Positions 18,025 to 27,108 of a DNA stretch of 64,000 nucleotides are shown here, piece by piece. The DNA is from Nitrospira sp. (GTDB lineage: Bacteria > Nitrospirota > Nitrospiria > Nitrospirales > Nitrospiraceae), in contig CP126121.1 of assembly GCA_030123625.1 (NCBI GenBank), positions 4,194,179 to 4,258,178 of the forward strand, given 5' to 3'. Both the position numbers and the translations under genes were made by a program. The first letter of the stretch is position 1. Every line of letters starts with the position of its first letter. The notes beneath the pieces were generated by a model. That model made no database searches. It had not been told where the DNA came from and worked only from the letters and a program-made list of their open reading frames with translations.

Positions 18025-19077
18025 ATGAAGAAGCGGGTGCAATCCTCAGGGTCTATTCAGGCCTTGGGGATTTTTCTTTTGAGCCGATGGCATCGATATC
18101 GCCCCGTCATGAGCATGTGGTTTTTGACGGTGCTGTCGGCGTTTCTTACACAGGCCGCTGAATGCGGGCAAGGAGATGATAGTGAGATGAAGCGACGGCC
18201 ACAGGGAATCCTCACCGGCATGCCCTTTATGGCACATGTGTCGTCACGATCCTTTGTAGACGATGCTGGACATAGGATCTATCTTGCCAAGCCGCCGGCT
18301 CGCGTTGTTTCGCTCGCTCCGAGTATCACCGAAATGCTGTTTTCTCTCGGACTGGATGACCAGATCGTCGGGGTAACCGATTTTTGTGACTACCCAGACG
18401 CAGCAAAATCGAAAGCCAGGGTGGGATATTCGAATCCTAGTACGGAAGCTTTGATTGCACTCCGACCGGAACTCGTGCTGGCCCCCAAAGATTTTCTTCG
18501 TCCTGATCTCCAGACCAAACTCGACCAATTGAAAATTCCCCTTTTCGTTCTTGACGCTCAAACATTGGAGGATATCCTGCTCCAAATTCAAACATTGGGA
18601 AAAATGTTTGAGAAAACGTCGGCGGCGAATGAAGTGACCCAGAGGATGCGCCAACGTATCGTCGAAATTCGACGCAAAGTTGAAACACTGCCGGCAAGGC
18701 GCGTGTTGTATGTCCTGAATAGCCGGCCATTGATAGCCGTGGGACCTGGAAGTTTCATCCATCCGATGATCGGTCTAGCGGGAGGTGTCAACATTGCGGC
18801 ACGGGCAGGCGTTGCCTATCCAAAACTCAGTATGGAGACGGTGTTGAAGGAAGATCCGGAGGTGTTGATCTTCCCGAGTGAAACGGTGCCGCGCAGCGAG
18901 CAACAACAATGGCTGCGGTGGGACTCTCTCTCAGCCGTCAAACTGCGGCGTTTTCACGAAGTCTCTTCCAGCTTATTGAATCGTCCGGGCCCTCGAATCA
19001 TCGAGGGCTTGGAACAACTCGCCCGTGCCATCCATCCTGAAACATTCGGTTCGGGTGAAGGTGCCGTTCATCCGTGA
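18025..19077 (+). CDS. btuF: Cobalamin ABC transporter, substrate-binding protein
   Basis: The 350-residue protein has an N-terminal hydrophobic segment (about 28-45) for export. A periplasmic-binding domain of the TroA/BtuF type follows, starting FVDDAGHRIYLAKPPARVVSLAPSITEMLFSLG. It should capture cobalamin or other cobamides in the periplasm and hand them to BtuCD. The ATG at 18025 is preferred, with GGGAG nine bases before it; a GTG two codons upstream is possible. The upstream riboswitch and the following permease and ATPase genes make the cobalamin assignment much firmer than the sequence family alone, which also includes iron-chelate binders. Confidence 0.9.
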   Translation: MKKRVQSSGSIQALGIFLLSRWHRYRPVMSMWFLTVLSAFLTQAAECGQGDDSEMKRRPQGILTGMPFMAHVSSRSFVDDAGHRIYLAKPPARVVSLAPSITEMLFSLGLDDQIVGVTDFCDYPDAAKSKARVGYSNPSTEALIALRPELVLAPKDFLRPDLQTKLDQLKIPLFVLDAQTLEDILLQIQTLGKMFEKTSAANEVTQRMRQRIVEIRRKVETLPARRVLYVLNSRPLIAVGPGSFIHPMIGLAGGVNIAARAGVAYPKLSMETVLKEDPEVLIFPSETVPRSEQQQWLRWDSLSAVKLRRFHEVSSSLLNRPGPRIIEGLEQLARAIHPETFGSGEGAVHP

Positions 19078-19084
19078 TATTCCT

Positions 19085-20227
19085 ATGAAGCCGCCGCCTG
19101 CCAGGGTTCAATCTGATTCATGTGCCGGAGCCTTATCCGGGAAAGCATGCCGTGCGTACCCAACAGGCGGCCTTGTCGCTCAAGGCGCCATTCTCACGAA
19201 TTCCCGCTGGATTGCGACGCTGGGAATTCTTAGTCTCGCGGCAATAGTGGTTAGCCTCCTCTGTCTTCACTTCGGTACACAACCTATTCCGTATAGCGAG
19301 ATCCTGCGCGTGTTTGTCGACGCCATGAGCCGCAAGGAAATCGACGGCGGGGCATCAGATATCACGAGAACCATTCTCCTGCAGGTTCGATTACCGAGAA
19401 TGCTGTTGGGTTTCTTAATCGGATGTTCCCTGGCAACGGTGGGCGTTGCCTTGCAGGCACTGTTACGCAATCCGTTGGCGGATCCCTATGTGCTTGGTGT
19501 TTCCAGTGGAGCTGCGCTTGGAGCAGCGGTTGGAGTCTTGTTCGGAGCGGGCACCACATTTTTGGCAGAAACCGCTCTGCCGGCCTGCGGATTTGCCGGG
19601 GGCCTATTGGCGCTCGTGATCGTGTATCGAATGGCCGCTCACTATGAGCAATTGCCCATTCACAGTCTGTTGCTGGCCGGAGTGATCTTGAACGCTATCT
19701 TTTCAGCTGTGATCATGTTCATCACGTCGGTCTTAGAGCCGAACCGTTCATACGGCATGATGGCGTGGCTGATGGGAACGCTGACTGCTCCTACCTATGG
19801 TGGTTTGGTTGGACTCGTTGTCTATCTTTCAATCGGGCTTTTCCTCCTGTTTAGCCAAATGCGGACACTCAATGTTTTGGCTTTAGGGGAAGAATCCGCT
19901 CGCACCCTCGGTATCGATACGGAACAGACAAAGCGGTTTATCTTTGTATTAACGGCATTGTTGACGGGAGCGGTCGTATCGGTCAGCGGAATGATCGGAT
20001 TTATCGGGATGGTCGTGCCCCATGCGGTGCGTTTGGTCACAGGTGCCGATCATCGGCTGCTTCTTCCGGCATCGGCTCTGGTCGGCGGCACATTTCTTAT
20101 GGGTGCCGATACGATCGCCCGGACGCTGATATCACCGGCAGAAATTCCAGTCGGTATCATCACGGCCCTGGCTGGTGGGCCGTTCTTTGTCTATCTCTTA
20201 ATTTGGCGAAAGGATCGTTTAGCGTGA
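19085..20227 (+). CDS. btuC: Cobalamin ABC transporter, permease
   Basis: From the ATG at 19085 the protein is 380 residues of the FecCD family. It has about ten membrane segments, the conserved RLPRMLLGFLIGCSLATVGVALQALLRNPLADPYVLGVSSGAALGA, and the late GMIGFIGMVVPHAVRL region that couples to the ATPase. It forms the channel through the inner membrane. The start has no strong ribosome site and lies seven bases after the btuF stop, so translation is probably coupled. A basic N-terminal extension of about 38 residues precedes the first helix and is longer than usual. Confidence 0.9.
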   Translation: MKPPPARVQSDSCAGALSGKACRAYPTGGLVAQGAILTNSRWIATLGILSLAAIVVSLLCLHFGTQPIPYSEILRVFVDAMSRKEIDGGASDITRTILLQVRLPRMLLGFLIGCSLATVGVALQALLRNPLADPYVLGVSSGAALGAAVGVLFGAGTTFLAETALPACGFAGGLLALVIVYRMAAHYEQLPIHSLLLAGVILNAIFSAVIMFITSVLEPNRSYGMMAWLMGTLTAPTYGGLVGLVVYLSIGLFLLFSQMRTLNVLALGEESARTLGIDTEQTKRFIFVLTALLTGAVVSVSGMIGFIGMVVPHAVRLVTGADHRLLLPASALVGGTFLMGADTIARTLISPAEIPVGIITALAGGPFFVYLLIWRKDRLA

Positions 20228-21126
20228 GTGCCTTGCATGACTGCCGGTCAATGCGAGAGATGACTGTAGATTCAGTCAGCGTCGCCGAACGAAGTCCGGC
20301 GTATGACGTACGCTCGGTTCATTTCCGCTACCAGTCAAGGGAATCGGATGCGGCCAAGTGGATTCTTGATGACCTTTCCTTTCGCGTTCAAGAGGGTGAA
20401 GTGCTGGGTGTCGTCGGTCCCAATGGATCTGGAAAAACCTCCTTGCTCAAAGTATTGGCGCGGCTCATGAATCCGGTGCAAGGCCGCATTGATTTATTCG
20501 GACAGCCGTTGGTCTCTATGGCTCAACGAGAGGTGGCCTGTTCAGTCGGGGTCGTTCCACAAGATTCACAGCAGTTGTTTCCGTTCACGGTCGCGGAAAC
20601 CGTATTGATGGGACGATTTCCCCATCGCCCTCGGAGCCGTTGGGTCGGAGGATTTGGATGGGAAAGCCGAGACGATATCGCCATCGCGGAGCAGGCGATG
20701 ATGACGATGGACATCATGCATTTGGCTCATCGTACGGTAACGGATCTTTCCGGCGGCGAGCGGCAACGAACCGTCATCGCCCGTGCCTTGGCGCAATCTC
20801 CCATGGTCCTGTTGCTTGATGAACCGACGGCCTTCCTTGACTTACAGCACCAAATCGATATCTGTCGGGTCATACGACAGCTCAAGGAAGAACGAGGACT
20901 CACCATTGTTCTTGTATCCCATGATTTGAATCTGGTGAGTCAATATTGCGATCGAATCCTGTTGTTGAATCGCGGCCGAGTGATACGGCTTGGTTGTCCT
21001 GAAGAGGTCATTGAGCCGGAAGCGTTGGAAGCCGTATATCGATGCCGGGTATTGGTGGATCGGCATCCGGATACCGCCTTGCCTCGGGTGACGCTTCCTG
21101 GACATTCCCTATCCGGCAGGACGTGA
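20224..21126 (+). CDS. btuD: Cobalamin ABC transporter, ATP-binding protein
   Basis: The GTG at 20224 overlaps the btuC stop in a GTGA arrangement and follows AAAGGA. The 300-residue product has Walker A GPNGSGKTS (65-73), the signature LSGGERQR, Walker B VLLLDEPTAFLD and the switch His in VSHDLN. It powers BtuC. The first 30 residues precede the ABC fold and look unstructured. Confidence 0.92.
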   Translation: MSALHDCRSMREMTVDSVSVAERSPAYDVRSVHFRYQSRESDAAKWILDDLSFRVQEGEVLGVVGPNGSGKTSLLKVLARLMNPVQGRIDLFGQPLVSMAQREVACSVGVVPQDSQQLFPFTVAETVLMGRFPHRPRSRWVGGFGWESRDDIAIAEQAMMTMDIMHLAHRTVTDLSGGERQRTVIARALAQSPMVLLLDEPTAFLDLQHQIDICRVIRQLKEERGLTIVLVSHDLNLVSQYCDRILLLNRGRVIRLGCPEEVIEPEALEAVYRCRVLVDRHPDTALPRVTLPGHSLSGRT

Positions 21127-21127
21127 T

Positions 21128-21898
21128 ATGAGAACGGGCAAGATCGCGCTGCTTCATCTTGAGACGGTTCCAGGGGCAATCGAGCGGAACCGATACGTGA
21201 TTGTCGAGGCCATCAAACACGCTGCCGGAAAAGGCGCCGAGTGGATTGTGACGCCGGAGCTGGCTGTTTGTGGACTTCAGTTCGCACACGTCGTCGGGTC
21301 CGATTGGATACAGCCGCAACCCGACCCCTGGATGCAGCAGGTGTGCAAACTGATCAAGACATTGAAACGAACCGTATTTCTTGGCTGCCCTGAGCGGGAA
21401 GGCAATCGGTTCTACAATTCGGTGTTTGTCATCGGTCCGACCGGTGAAATCCTGGGTAAACATCGCAAGATCAATGTGGTAAGCGATTCGCTGTCATGGT
21501 CAAGCCCCGGGGACATTATCGCTCCGATCGAGTGTGATGGGGTCAAGGTCGGCGTACTTATCTGTAGCGACGTCTATACATCGAATATTGCCCGAGCGCT
21601 TAAGTTTGAGGGTGCGCAAATGTTCGTGTCGCCCGCTTCGTGGGGACCCGGCATTCACGGTCCGAACGGAGAATGGGAGCAGCGGACTTATGAAACCGGA
21701 CTTCCATTGATTGTCTGTAATCGAACCGGCGCAGAGAAGACGCTGGATTTCTGGAACGCTCCGAGTCTGGTCGTACAGAACGGCATGCGGTTGCTCGCAC
21801 ACACCTCCAAGAAATCCGCCGTGCTCACATTCAATTGGGATTTCGGCGGCATGATGCCGCGTTCAGCAAGGTACTCCATCGATTACATTCGACATTGA
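21128..21898 (+). CDS. Nitrilase-superfamily (carbon-nitrogen) hydrolase in the cobalamin uptake operon
   Basis: The 256-residue protein has the complete nitrilase triad: Glu44 in TPELAVCG, Lys114 in GKHRKINV and Cys146 in GVLICSDVY. Family members hydrolyse or transfer amides, nitriles and carbamoyl groups through a cysteine thioester. The gene begins one base after the btuD stop and is the last one under riboswitch 1, so it should respond to cobalamin. Corrinoids carry several side-chain amides, so an amidase acting on them or on a related amide is a reasonable guess, but the sequence does not show the substrate. It is not related to CbiZ, which is encoded further on. Confidence 0.85.
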   Translation: MRTGKIALLHLETVPGAIERNRYVIVEAIKHAAGKGAEWIVTPELAVCGLQFAHVVGSDWIQPQPDPWMQQVCKLIKTLKRTVFLGCPEREGNRFYNSVFVIGPTGEILGKHRKINVVSDSLSWSSPGDIIAPIECDGVKVGVLICSDVYTSNIARALKFEGAQMFVSPASWGPGIHGPNGEWEQRTYETGLPLIVCNRTGAEKTLDFWNAPSLVVQNGMRLLAHTSKKSAVLTFNWDFGGMMPRSARYSIDYIRH

Positions 21899-21916
21899 TA
21901 CGACGGTTGATCGTGG

Positions 21917-21944
21917 GCAGGAAGAGAGGCACCCACTCTCCTGC
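21917..21944 (+). terminator. Possible hairpin terminator after the nitrilase gene
   Basis: GCAGGAAGAG and CTCTCCTGC form a nine-pair stem with one bulged base. No T run follows, so its role is uncertain. Its place between the nitrilase gene and riboswitch 2 fits the end of a first transcript. Confidence 0.3.
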
Positions 21945-21984
21945 AGAAGAAACCGGGTGCGTAACATTTTTCTGGAGGATTCTT

Positions 21985-22142
21985 TAAGACCAGACCGTCA
22001 GCGACGGGGAAGATGGTGCAAATCCATCACGGTGCCGCCACTGTAAGCGGGGAGTGACTCTGCAAGATGTCACTGTGTGCCTCGGCACATGGGAAGGCGC
22101 AGAGACGCGACGAGCCGCAAGTCAGGAGACCCAACTGCCGGA
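21985..22142 (+). promoter_or_regulatory. Cobalamin riboswitch 2 (before btuB)
   Basis: The full set of conserved segments is present and compact: GGGGAAGATGGTGCAAATCC, GGTGCCGCCACTGTAAGCGG, CACTGTGTGCCTCGGCACATGGGAAGGC (with its own GTGCC/GGCAC helix) and the B12 box AAGTCAGGAGACC near 22119-22131. It lies 35 bases before the btuB start codon and should control btuB and the synthesis genes that follow. Confidence 0.95.
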
Positions 22143-22176
22143 TTATCGACACCCTTCGAGTCAAAGGGAGGTTTTC

Positions 22177-24201
22177 ATGGTAGGGTTCGGAGCTCGTCGT
22201 GTTTTTCCTATATGTGTTCTTTTCTCGTGTGTCGCGGTTCTCGCGTATCCCGCCTCGGCTCAGGAAATCGCGATGGCCGACCAACCGGAGCTCGAAGCTC
22301 CGGACGTCGTCGTGAGCGCGACCAAGACCCCCACCCCGGCCAAACAAGTTACCAGTGCCGTCGAGGTGATCACTGGCGAGGACATGCAACAACGAAGACT
22401 CAAAACCGTTGCAGATGCGCTTCGCTGGGCACAAGGACTTTCAGTCAACCAGAGCGGCGGGCCCGGTACTGCCGTAGACGTACGGATGCGCGGAGGAACA
22501 CCGGAGCAGACGCTCGTCCTGATCGATGGCGCCATCGTCAACAGTGCGACCATCGGCAATTACGATTTTGCCAACCTGACCTCCGACAATATCGAGCGGA
22601 TCGAAATTTTGCGTGGAAGCCAAAGCATGCTCTGGGGTTCGGACGCCATGGGCGGTGTCATCAACATCACGACAAAGCGAGGACGGGACACACCCAATCT
22701 CTCCGCGTTTACTGAATACGGATCCTTCAATACCATTCGAGGCGGAGCCAGTCTATCCGGTAAGAAGGGACCTATAGACTTCTCCGGCTCAATCACCCGG
22801 TGGGACACGGCAGGCTTTTCGGCGATCAATTATCGGCGCGGCGCATCGGAGCGTGACGGATACCACAACTGGCAAGGCTCGCTTCGCCTCGGCGCCGACC
22901 TTCCTAAAGATGGCAGGCTGGAGTTCAATTTTAGGTGGCTGCACGGCATTGTGAATTTTGACGGATTTGCATTCAATCCGGTGACCTTTGCATCCGATCC
23001 GGCGGATGTGTTGGGAGCCATATCATCAGATGCACAGTACATTTTTTCCGGAAACTACACGCAGCCGATGACCTCATGGTGGTGGCAACGGCTGACGTTG
23101 TCGCGCGCGACCGACACGCTTGTGAGTGACGGGGGAACAGTCGAACGCAATGTCGTGACGGGAGCCATAGCGCCGATTGGCTTTCCTTTTAGGTCTCAAA
23201 TCGATACCACCAGCAACCGGATTGAATGGCAACACAATTTTCAGGTCGGCAAGCCGTTGTTGTTGACGGCCGGCTATCAATTTCGCGAGCAAAAAGGCGA
23301 CAATCGCGACTTATTGACGAACACGACGACCTTTGAGAACAAAACCCTCAGCAGCCATGCCGGGTTTGGAGAAGCCCAGTTGAATCTATGGGATCGCGTC
23401 TTTGGGACGGCTGGGATCCGACAGGACCAGTACAATGTGTTCGGAAGCGCAACAACCTATCGCGTGACAGGAGGTTATTTCCATCAGGAAACCGGCACGA
23501 AACTGCGCGGCAGTTACGCGACCGGCTTTCGAGCTCCGACGATCAATCAACTGTTTTTCCCAGGGTTCGGGACCCCGAACTTGCAGCCTGAGAAGAGCCA
23601 AGCCTTCGATGCAGCCATCGAACAAACCTTACCGAATGATTGGGGTTCGATCAGCGTGGGATACTTTTGGACGCGATATCGAAACCTCATCTTGTCGGTA
23701 TTCGATCCAACCGTCTGTACGGCTCCTGGATCGTTTGGGTTTTGTGCGCAGAATGCGGGATTGGCCAGAGCGCAAGGCGTGGAAGTCAGCACGAAGTTGA
23801 AATTGTATCGTGACGGACGCTGGGTCAAAAGCTTAGATGTACAAATCCATTATACCTACGCGGCCACGCGCGATCTGACGAGCGGCCCGGATACGCGTCT
23901 TCCGAAGTGGCCGCTTCATCAAGTCACGACGATCATCAGCTATCAACCCATTGAAGGCCTGCGCGCCAATCTGGAGGGACGCTACTTTGGCCAGCGGTTT
24001 AACAACGTTGGGAACGAAGGATCGATCCCTTCGCTATTCGTCTGGAATCTGTCCGCCAGTTATGATGTCACGAAGCAGGTCCAGGCCTATGTGCGTTTCG
24101 ATAATATGTTTAATGAGAAGTACGAGGAGGTTCTCTTCTTCGGAACCCCCATTCGCTCTATTTTTGGAGGCGTGCGGATCAATTATGATCTGCCGCTCTA
24201 G
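22177..24201 (+). CDS. btuB: TonB-dependent cobalamin receptor
   Basis: The start at 22177 follows AGGGAGG at ideal spacing; a longer frame would run into the riboswitch. The 674-residue protein has a signal peptide ending PASAQ, a TonB-box-like VVVSATKTPTP, a plug domain (DVRMRGGTPEQTLVLIDGA) and a 22-stranded barrel ending in the typical ...RINYDLPL. It imports cobamides across the outer membrane using energy relayed by TonB. The riboswitch directly upstream makes the substrate assignment strong. Confidence 0.95.
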   Translation: MVGFGARRVFPICVLFSCVAVLAYPASAQEIAMADQPELEAPDVVVSATKTPTPAKQVTSAVEVITGEDMQQRRLKTVADALRWAQGLSVNQSGGPGTAVDVRMRGGTPEQTLVLIDGAIVNSATIGNYDFANLTSDNIERIEILRGSQSMLWGSDAMGGVINITTKRGRDTPNLSAFTEYGSFNTIRGGASLSGKKGPIDFSGSITRWDTAGFSAINYRRGASERDGYHNWQGSLRLGADLPKDGRLEFNFRWLHGIVNFDGFAFNPVTFASDPADVLGAISSDAQYIFSGNYTQPMTSWWWQRLTLSRATDTLVSDGGTVERNVVTGAIAPIGFPFRSQIDTTSNRIEWQHNFQVGKPLLLTAGYQFREQKGDNRDLLTNTTTFENKTLSSHAGFGEAQLNLWDRVFGTAGIRQDQYNVFGSATTYRVTGGYFHQETGTKLRGSYATGFRAPTINQLFFPGFGTPNLQPEKSQAFDAAIEQTLPNDWGSISVGYFWTRYRNLILSVFDPTVCTAPGSFGFCAQNAGLARAQGVEVSTKLKLYRDGRWVKSLDVQIHYTYAATRDLTSGPDTRLPKWPLHQVTTIISYQPIEGLRANLEGRYFGQRFNNVGNEGSIPSLFVWNLSASYDVTKQVQAYVRFDNMFNEKYEEVLFFGTPIRSIFGGVRINYDLPL

Positions 24202-24207
24202 CGTCGG

Positions 24208-25590
24208 ATGAAGTATTATCCCCGACTGGTTATTGCTGGCACATCAAGCGGCGTCGGAAAGACGACGGCCACATTGGCGATCCTGGCGGCCTTGCGCGAG
24301 CGAGGCCGCCAAGTCCAGCCGTTCAAGGTGGGTCCCGACTTTATCGATCCGAGTCATCACCGGGCGGCCACAGGCCGCCCGTCTCGAAATCTCGACGGGT
24401 GGATGCTTGGACCGGAGCTTAATCACTCGATCTTTGCTCGCGCCGCAGCCGATGCGGATATCTCCATTATCGAAGGGATGATGGGGTTGTTTGACGGCAG
24501 CTCGCCGGTGGACGAAGTCGGCAGCACGGCCGAATTGGCGAAGCAGTTGAGTGCTCCGGTGCTGCTGGTTGTTGATGGAAGCGCCATGGTTCGTTCCGCT
24601 GCGGCGATGGTGGCGGGTTACGCACGTTTCGATCCTGCGTTGCGCGTTGCGGGGGTTTTGTTCAATCGTGTTGGAAGCGAGGGACATTACCGCCTGCTGA
24701 AGGCGGCGGTGGAACAAGAAACCGATGTGGTTCCCGTGGGATATTTGCGTTCGGATGTCGCCATGGCAATTCCGGATCGGCATCTGGGGTTGATCACGGC
24801 AATGGAACAAGACGATAGTCAGCTCTACCGGCGATTGGCCAAAGCAGCGCTGGAGACTGTCGACCTAGATCGTATCGAGTTACTCGCCCATTCATGCGTC
24901 ACGTTGCCACAAGCGTTCTCTCAACCGATGATCAAAAAACACGGTCGTACGGTTCGCATCGGTGTCGCGCACGATCGGGCGTTTTGTTTTTACTATCCGG
25001 ACAATCTTGAAGTGCTGGAAGCTGCCGGTGCTGAAGTCGTGAAGTTTTCTCCGTTAAGCGATCAGGCATTGCCGGACGTCGAGATGCTGTATCTTGGCGG
25101 CGGATATCCGGAATTGCATGGCGAAGCATTAGCCAAGAACGCAACCATGCGAGCGGCCGTCAAGCGGTTTGCCGAGTGCGGCGGCGTCATTTATGCGGAG
25201 TGCGGCGGATTGATGTATCTCACGGAATCGATCCGCGATTTCGAAGGCTGCTCACATGAAATGACCGGCATCTTTCCGGCCGAAGCAGTCATGCGGAAAC
25301 AGAGCCTCACGTTAGGGTATAGAACGGTGGAATGTACACGACGCTGCATCCTTGGTGAGATCGGCGTCACGGCACGAGGCCATGAATTCCATTATTCCAC
25401 GCTGGTTGCAAGAGGGCCTCTACAGTACGCCTGTGCACTGAACGATGCCGGAGGCAATTCAACGGGGCGGGACGGACTGACAAGACACAACGTGCTGGCG
25501 CTCTACACCCATCTGCACTTTGCCGGCCAGCCGCAAGTCGGGACAGCACTGGTGGAGGCTGCCCGTAATCTCCCGCTCCGATGTCCTTGA
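24208..25590 (+). CDS. cobB: Cobyrinic acid a,c-diamide synthase
   Basis: The 460-residue protein has an N-terminal ATP-binding domain (AGTSSGVGKTT at residues 10-20, then FKVGPDFIDPSHH). A C-terminal class I glutamine amidotransferase domain follows with the nucleophile Cys332 in YAECGGLMYL. It amidates the a and c side chains of cobyrinic acid or its hydrogenobyrinic form using glutamine and ATP. The start follows the btuB stop by six bases. CobB/CbiA members of both the aerobic and anaerobic routes look alike, so the route cannot be told from this gene. Confidence 0.95.
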   Translation: MKYYPRLVIAGTSSGVGKTTATLAILAALRERGRQVQPFKVGPDFIDPSHHRAATGRPSRNLDGWMLGPELNHSIFARAAADADISIIEGMMGLFDGSSPVDEVGSTAELAKQLSAPVLLVVDGSAMVRSAAAMVAGYARFDPALRVAGVLFNRVGSEGHYRLLKAAVEQETDVVPVGYLRSDVAMAIPDRHLGLITAMEQDDSQLYRRLAKAALETVDLDRIELLAHSCVTLPQAFSQPMIKKHGRTVRIGVAHDRAFCFYYPDNLEVLEAAGAEVVKFSPLSDQALPDVEMLYLGGGYPELHGEALAKNATMRAAVKRFAECGGVIYAECGGLMYLTESIRDFEGCSHEMTGIFPAEAVMRKQSLTLGYRTVECTRRCILGEIGVTARGHEFHYSTLVARGPLQYACALNDAGGNSTGRDGLTRHNVLALYTHLHFAGQPQVGTALVEAARNLPLRCP

Positions 25591-25605
25591 TGCAGGTCGA
25601 TCGAC

Positions 25606-26205
25606 ATGATGGATCAAATCGAACATAAAGCGAAAATGAAACGTCTTAAGACGTCGGTTGATCGGCGCATCGAGGAGGCGCAAGAGGAGAAAGGTCTTCT
25701 GATCGTCTACACCGGCGCCGGCAAAGGAAAGACGACCGCCGCGCTGGGAATGGTGCTGCGCTGTGTCGGACATGGCCGGAAGGTCGCGGTGGTGCAATTC
25801 ATCAAGGGCGCCATCGACACTGCGGAAGAGCGCGCTCTAAAATCTTTTGGCGATCGGGTCATCTTCCTCCGGATGGGAGAAGGCTATACCTGGGAAACTC
25901 AAGATCGTGCGCGAGATACGCAGTTCGCACAACAGGCCTGGAAAACGGCTTGTGAATTTCTGCGCGATGCGTCCTATGCCATGGTCATCCTCGACGAATT
26001 CAATATCGCCCTGCAATATGGTTATGTCCGTCTTGAAGAGATCCTACCGGTGCTTCGCGATCGTCCGACGATGCAACATGTGGTGATCACCGGTAGAGGA
26101 GGACCGGCGGCACTTCTGGAAGAGGCCGATCTGGTGACGGAGATGAAGCAAGTCAAGCATCCGTTCCGGAAAGGCATCAAGGCGCAGCCGGGAGTTGAAT
26201 TTTGA
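25606..26205 (+). CDS. cobO: Cob(I)yrinic acid a,c-diamide adenosyltransferase (CobO/BtuR type)
   Basis: The 199-residue protein has the P-loop VYTGAGKGKTTAALG (about 35-48) and the conserved LDEFNIALQYGYV of the CobA/CobO/BtuR family. It moves the adenosyl group of ATP onto cob(I)alt corrinoids. A second, unrelated adenosyltransferase (PduO type) lies five genes on. Its last codon overlaps the TTG start of the CWC gene. Confidence 0.95.
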   Translation: MMDQIEHKAKMKRLKTSVDRRIEEAQEEKGLLIVYTGAGKGKTTAALGMVLRCVGHGRKVAVVQFIKGAIDTAEERALKSFGDRVIFLRMGEGYTWETQDRARDTQFAQQAWKTACEFLRDASYAMVILDEFNIALQYGYVRLEEILPVLRDRPTMQHVVITGRGGPAALLEEADLVTEMKQVKHPFRKGIKAQPGVEF

Positions 26206-26420
26206 GAGGCCCGGTCCAGAAAACCTGCGAGCGCTGCGGACAGGCGTTTCAATGCGGCGGATATCAGTGTTGGTGCGGGACGATCGGTGTGACAGAAGAA
26301 CAAATGGATTGGATCGCAGCCCGGTATGAGGATTGCCTCTGTCCCGCCTGTTTGGGAAAGATCGCAATCGGTGAACTCGGGACTCATCCGGATCCAACAG
26401 GCAATAGGCAAGCCGACTGA
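26202..26420 (+). CDS. Cysteine-rich CWC-family small protein
   Basis: The 72-residue protein has eight cysteines in the order CERCGQAFQCGGYQCWC and CLCPACLGKI, the pattern of the CWC family. The start is a TTG at 26202 that overlaps the cobO stop (TTGA), with GGGAG at good spacing. The pairs of cysteines suggest a bound metal, most likely zinc. The function of the family is not known. It sits between cobO and bluB, with a one-base gap to bluB, so it is firmly part of the cobalamin operon. Confidence 0.8.
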   Translation: MRGPVQKTCERCGQAFQCGGYQCWCGTIGVTEEQMDWIAARYEDCLCPACLGKIAIGELGTHPDPTGNRQAD

Positions 26421-26421
26421 G

Positions 26422-27108
26422 ATGATACAGATTGACGGTCGATTTTCAGACGCGGAGCGCGATGCCGTCTACCGGGCGATCTTCGAGCGCCGTGATGTCC
26501 GTCGCAATTTTCTATCGACGCCGATTCCGGATCACATTTTGATGCGCGTGTTGACCGCAGCCCACCATGCCGGGTCCGTTGGATTCATGCAGCCTTGGGA
26601 TTTCGTAGTGGTCAGGGATCGAGCCATCAAGCGCGCGGTCAAGAAACTGTTCCTAAAAGCCAATGCCGAAGCCGCCACACGCTACCAGGGGAAACGCGCT
26701 GCGCTCTACCGAAATCTCAAGCTTGAAGGGATCGAGGAAGCTCCGATCAATATCGGCGTGACCTGCAGTCGCCAGCGGGGTGGGCCTCATGTGCTGGGTC
26801 GTTCCAAGGTACGTGACACGGATCTCTATAGCACGTGCTGCGCCATTCAAAACCTCTGGCTGGCTGCGCGTGCGGAAGGCATCGGAATGGGATGGGTCAG
26901 CATTCTCGATCACAGTGCCTTAAAACGGATCCTTGGAGTGCCCAGGCCGGTCAAAGTCCTGGCGTATCTTTGCCTCGGGTATGTCTCGAACTTTGCGATA
27001 CAACCGGATTTGGCCACTGCCGGATGGCGGGAGCGGATTCCGCTGGAACGTCTTATCCACCATGAATCCTGGGGCAATACAGTGACGGATCGTAAGGGGA
27101 GACGGTGA
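26422..27108 (+). CDS. bluB: 5,6-Dimethylbenzimidazole synthase
   Basis: The 228-residue flavin-fold protein has the BluB landmarks ERRDVRRNF near the start, QPWDFVVVRD and the LWLAARAEGIGMGWVSI segment. BluB breaks down reduced FMN with oxygen to make the lower ligand of cobalamin. Its need for O2 implies that this organism lives with oxygen. The ATG at 26422 is preferred to an upstream in-frame ATG that would overlap the CWC gene for most of its length. Confidence 0.93.
   Translation: MIQIDGRFSDAERDAVYRAIFERRDVRRNFLSTPIPDHILMRVLTAAHHAGSVGFMQPWDFVVVRDRAIKRAVKKLFLKANAEAATRYQGKRAALYRNLKLEGIEEAPINIGVTCSRQRGGPHVLGRSKVRDTDLYSTCCAIQNLWLAARAEGIGMGWVSILDHSALKRILGVPRPVKVLAYLCLGYVSNFAIQPDLATAGWRERIPLERLIHHESWGNTVTDRKGRR

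Noticed and set aside
22077-22715. 212-codon arginine-rich frame overlapping btuB
   Set aside because: It is a frame-shifted reading of riboswitch 2 and btuB; the true frame has a signal peptide and plug domain.
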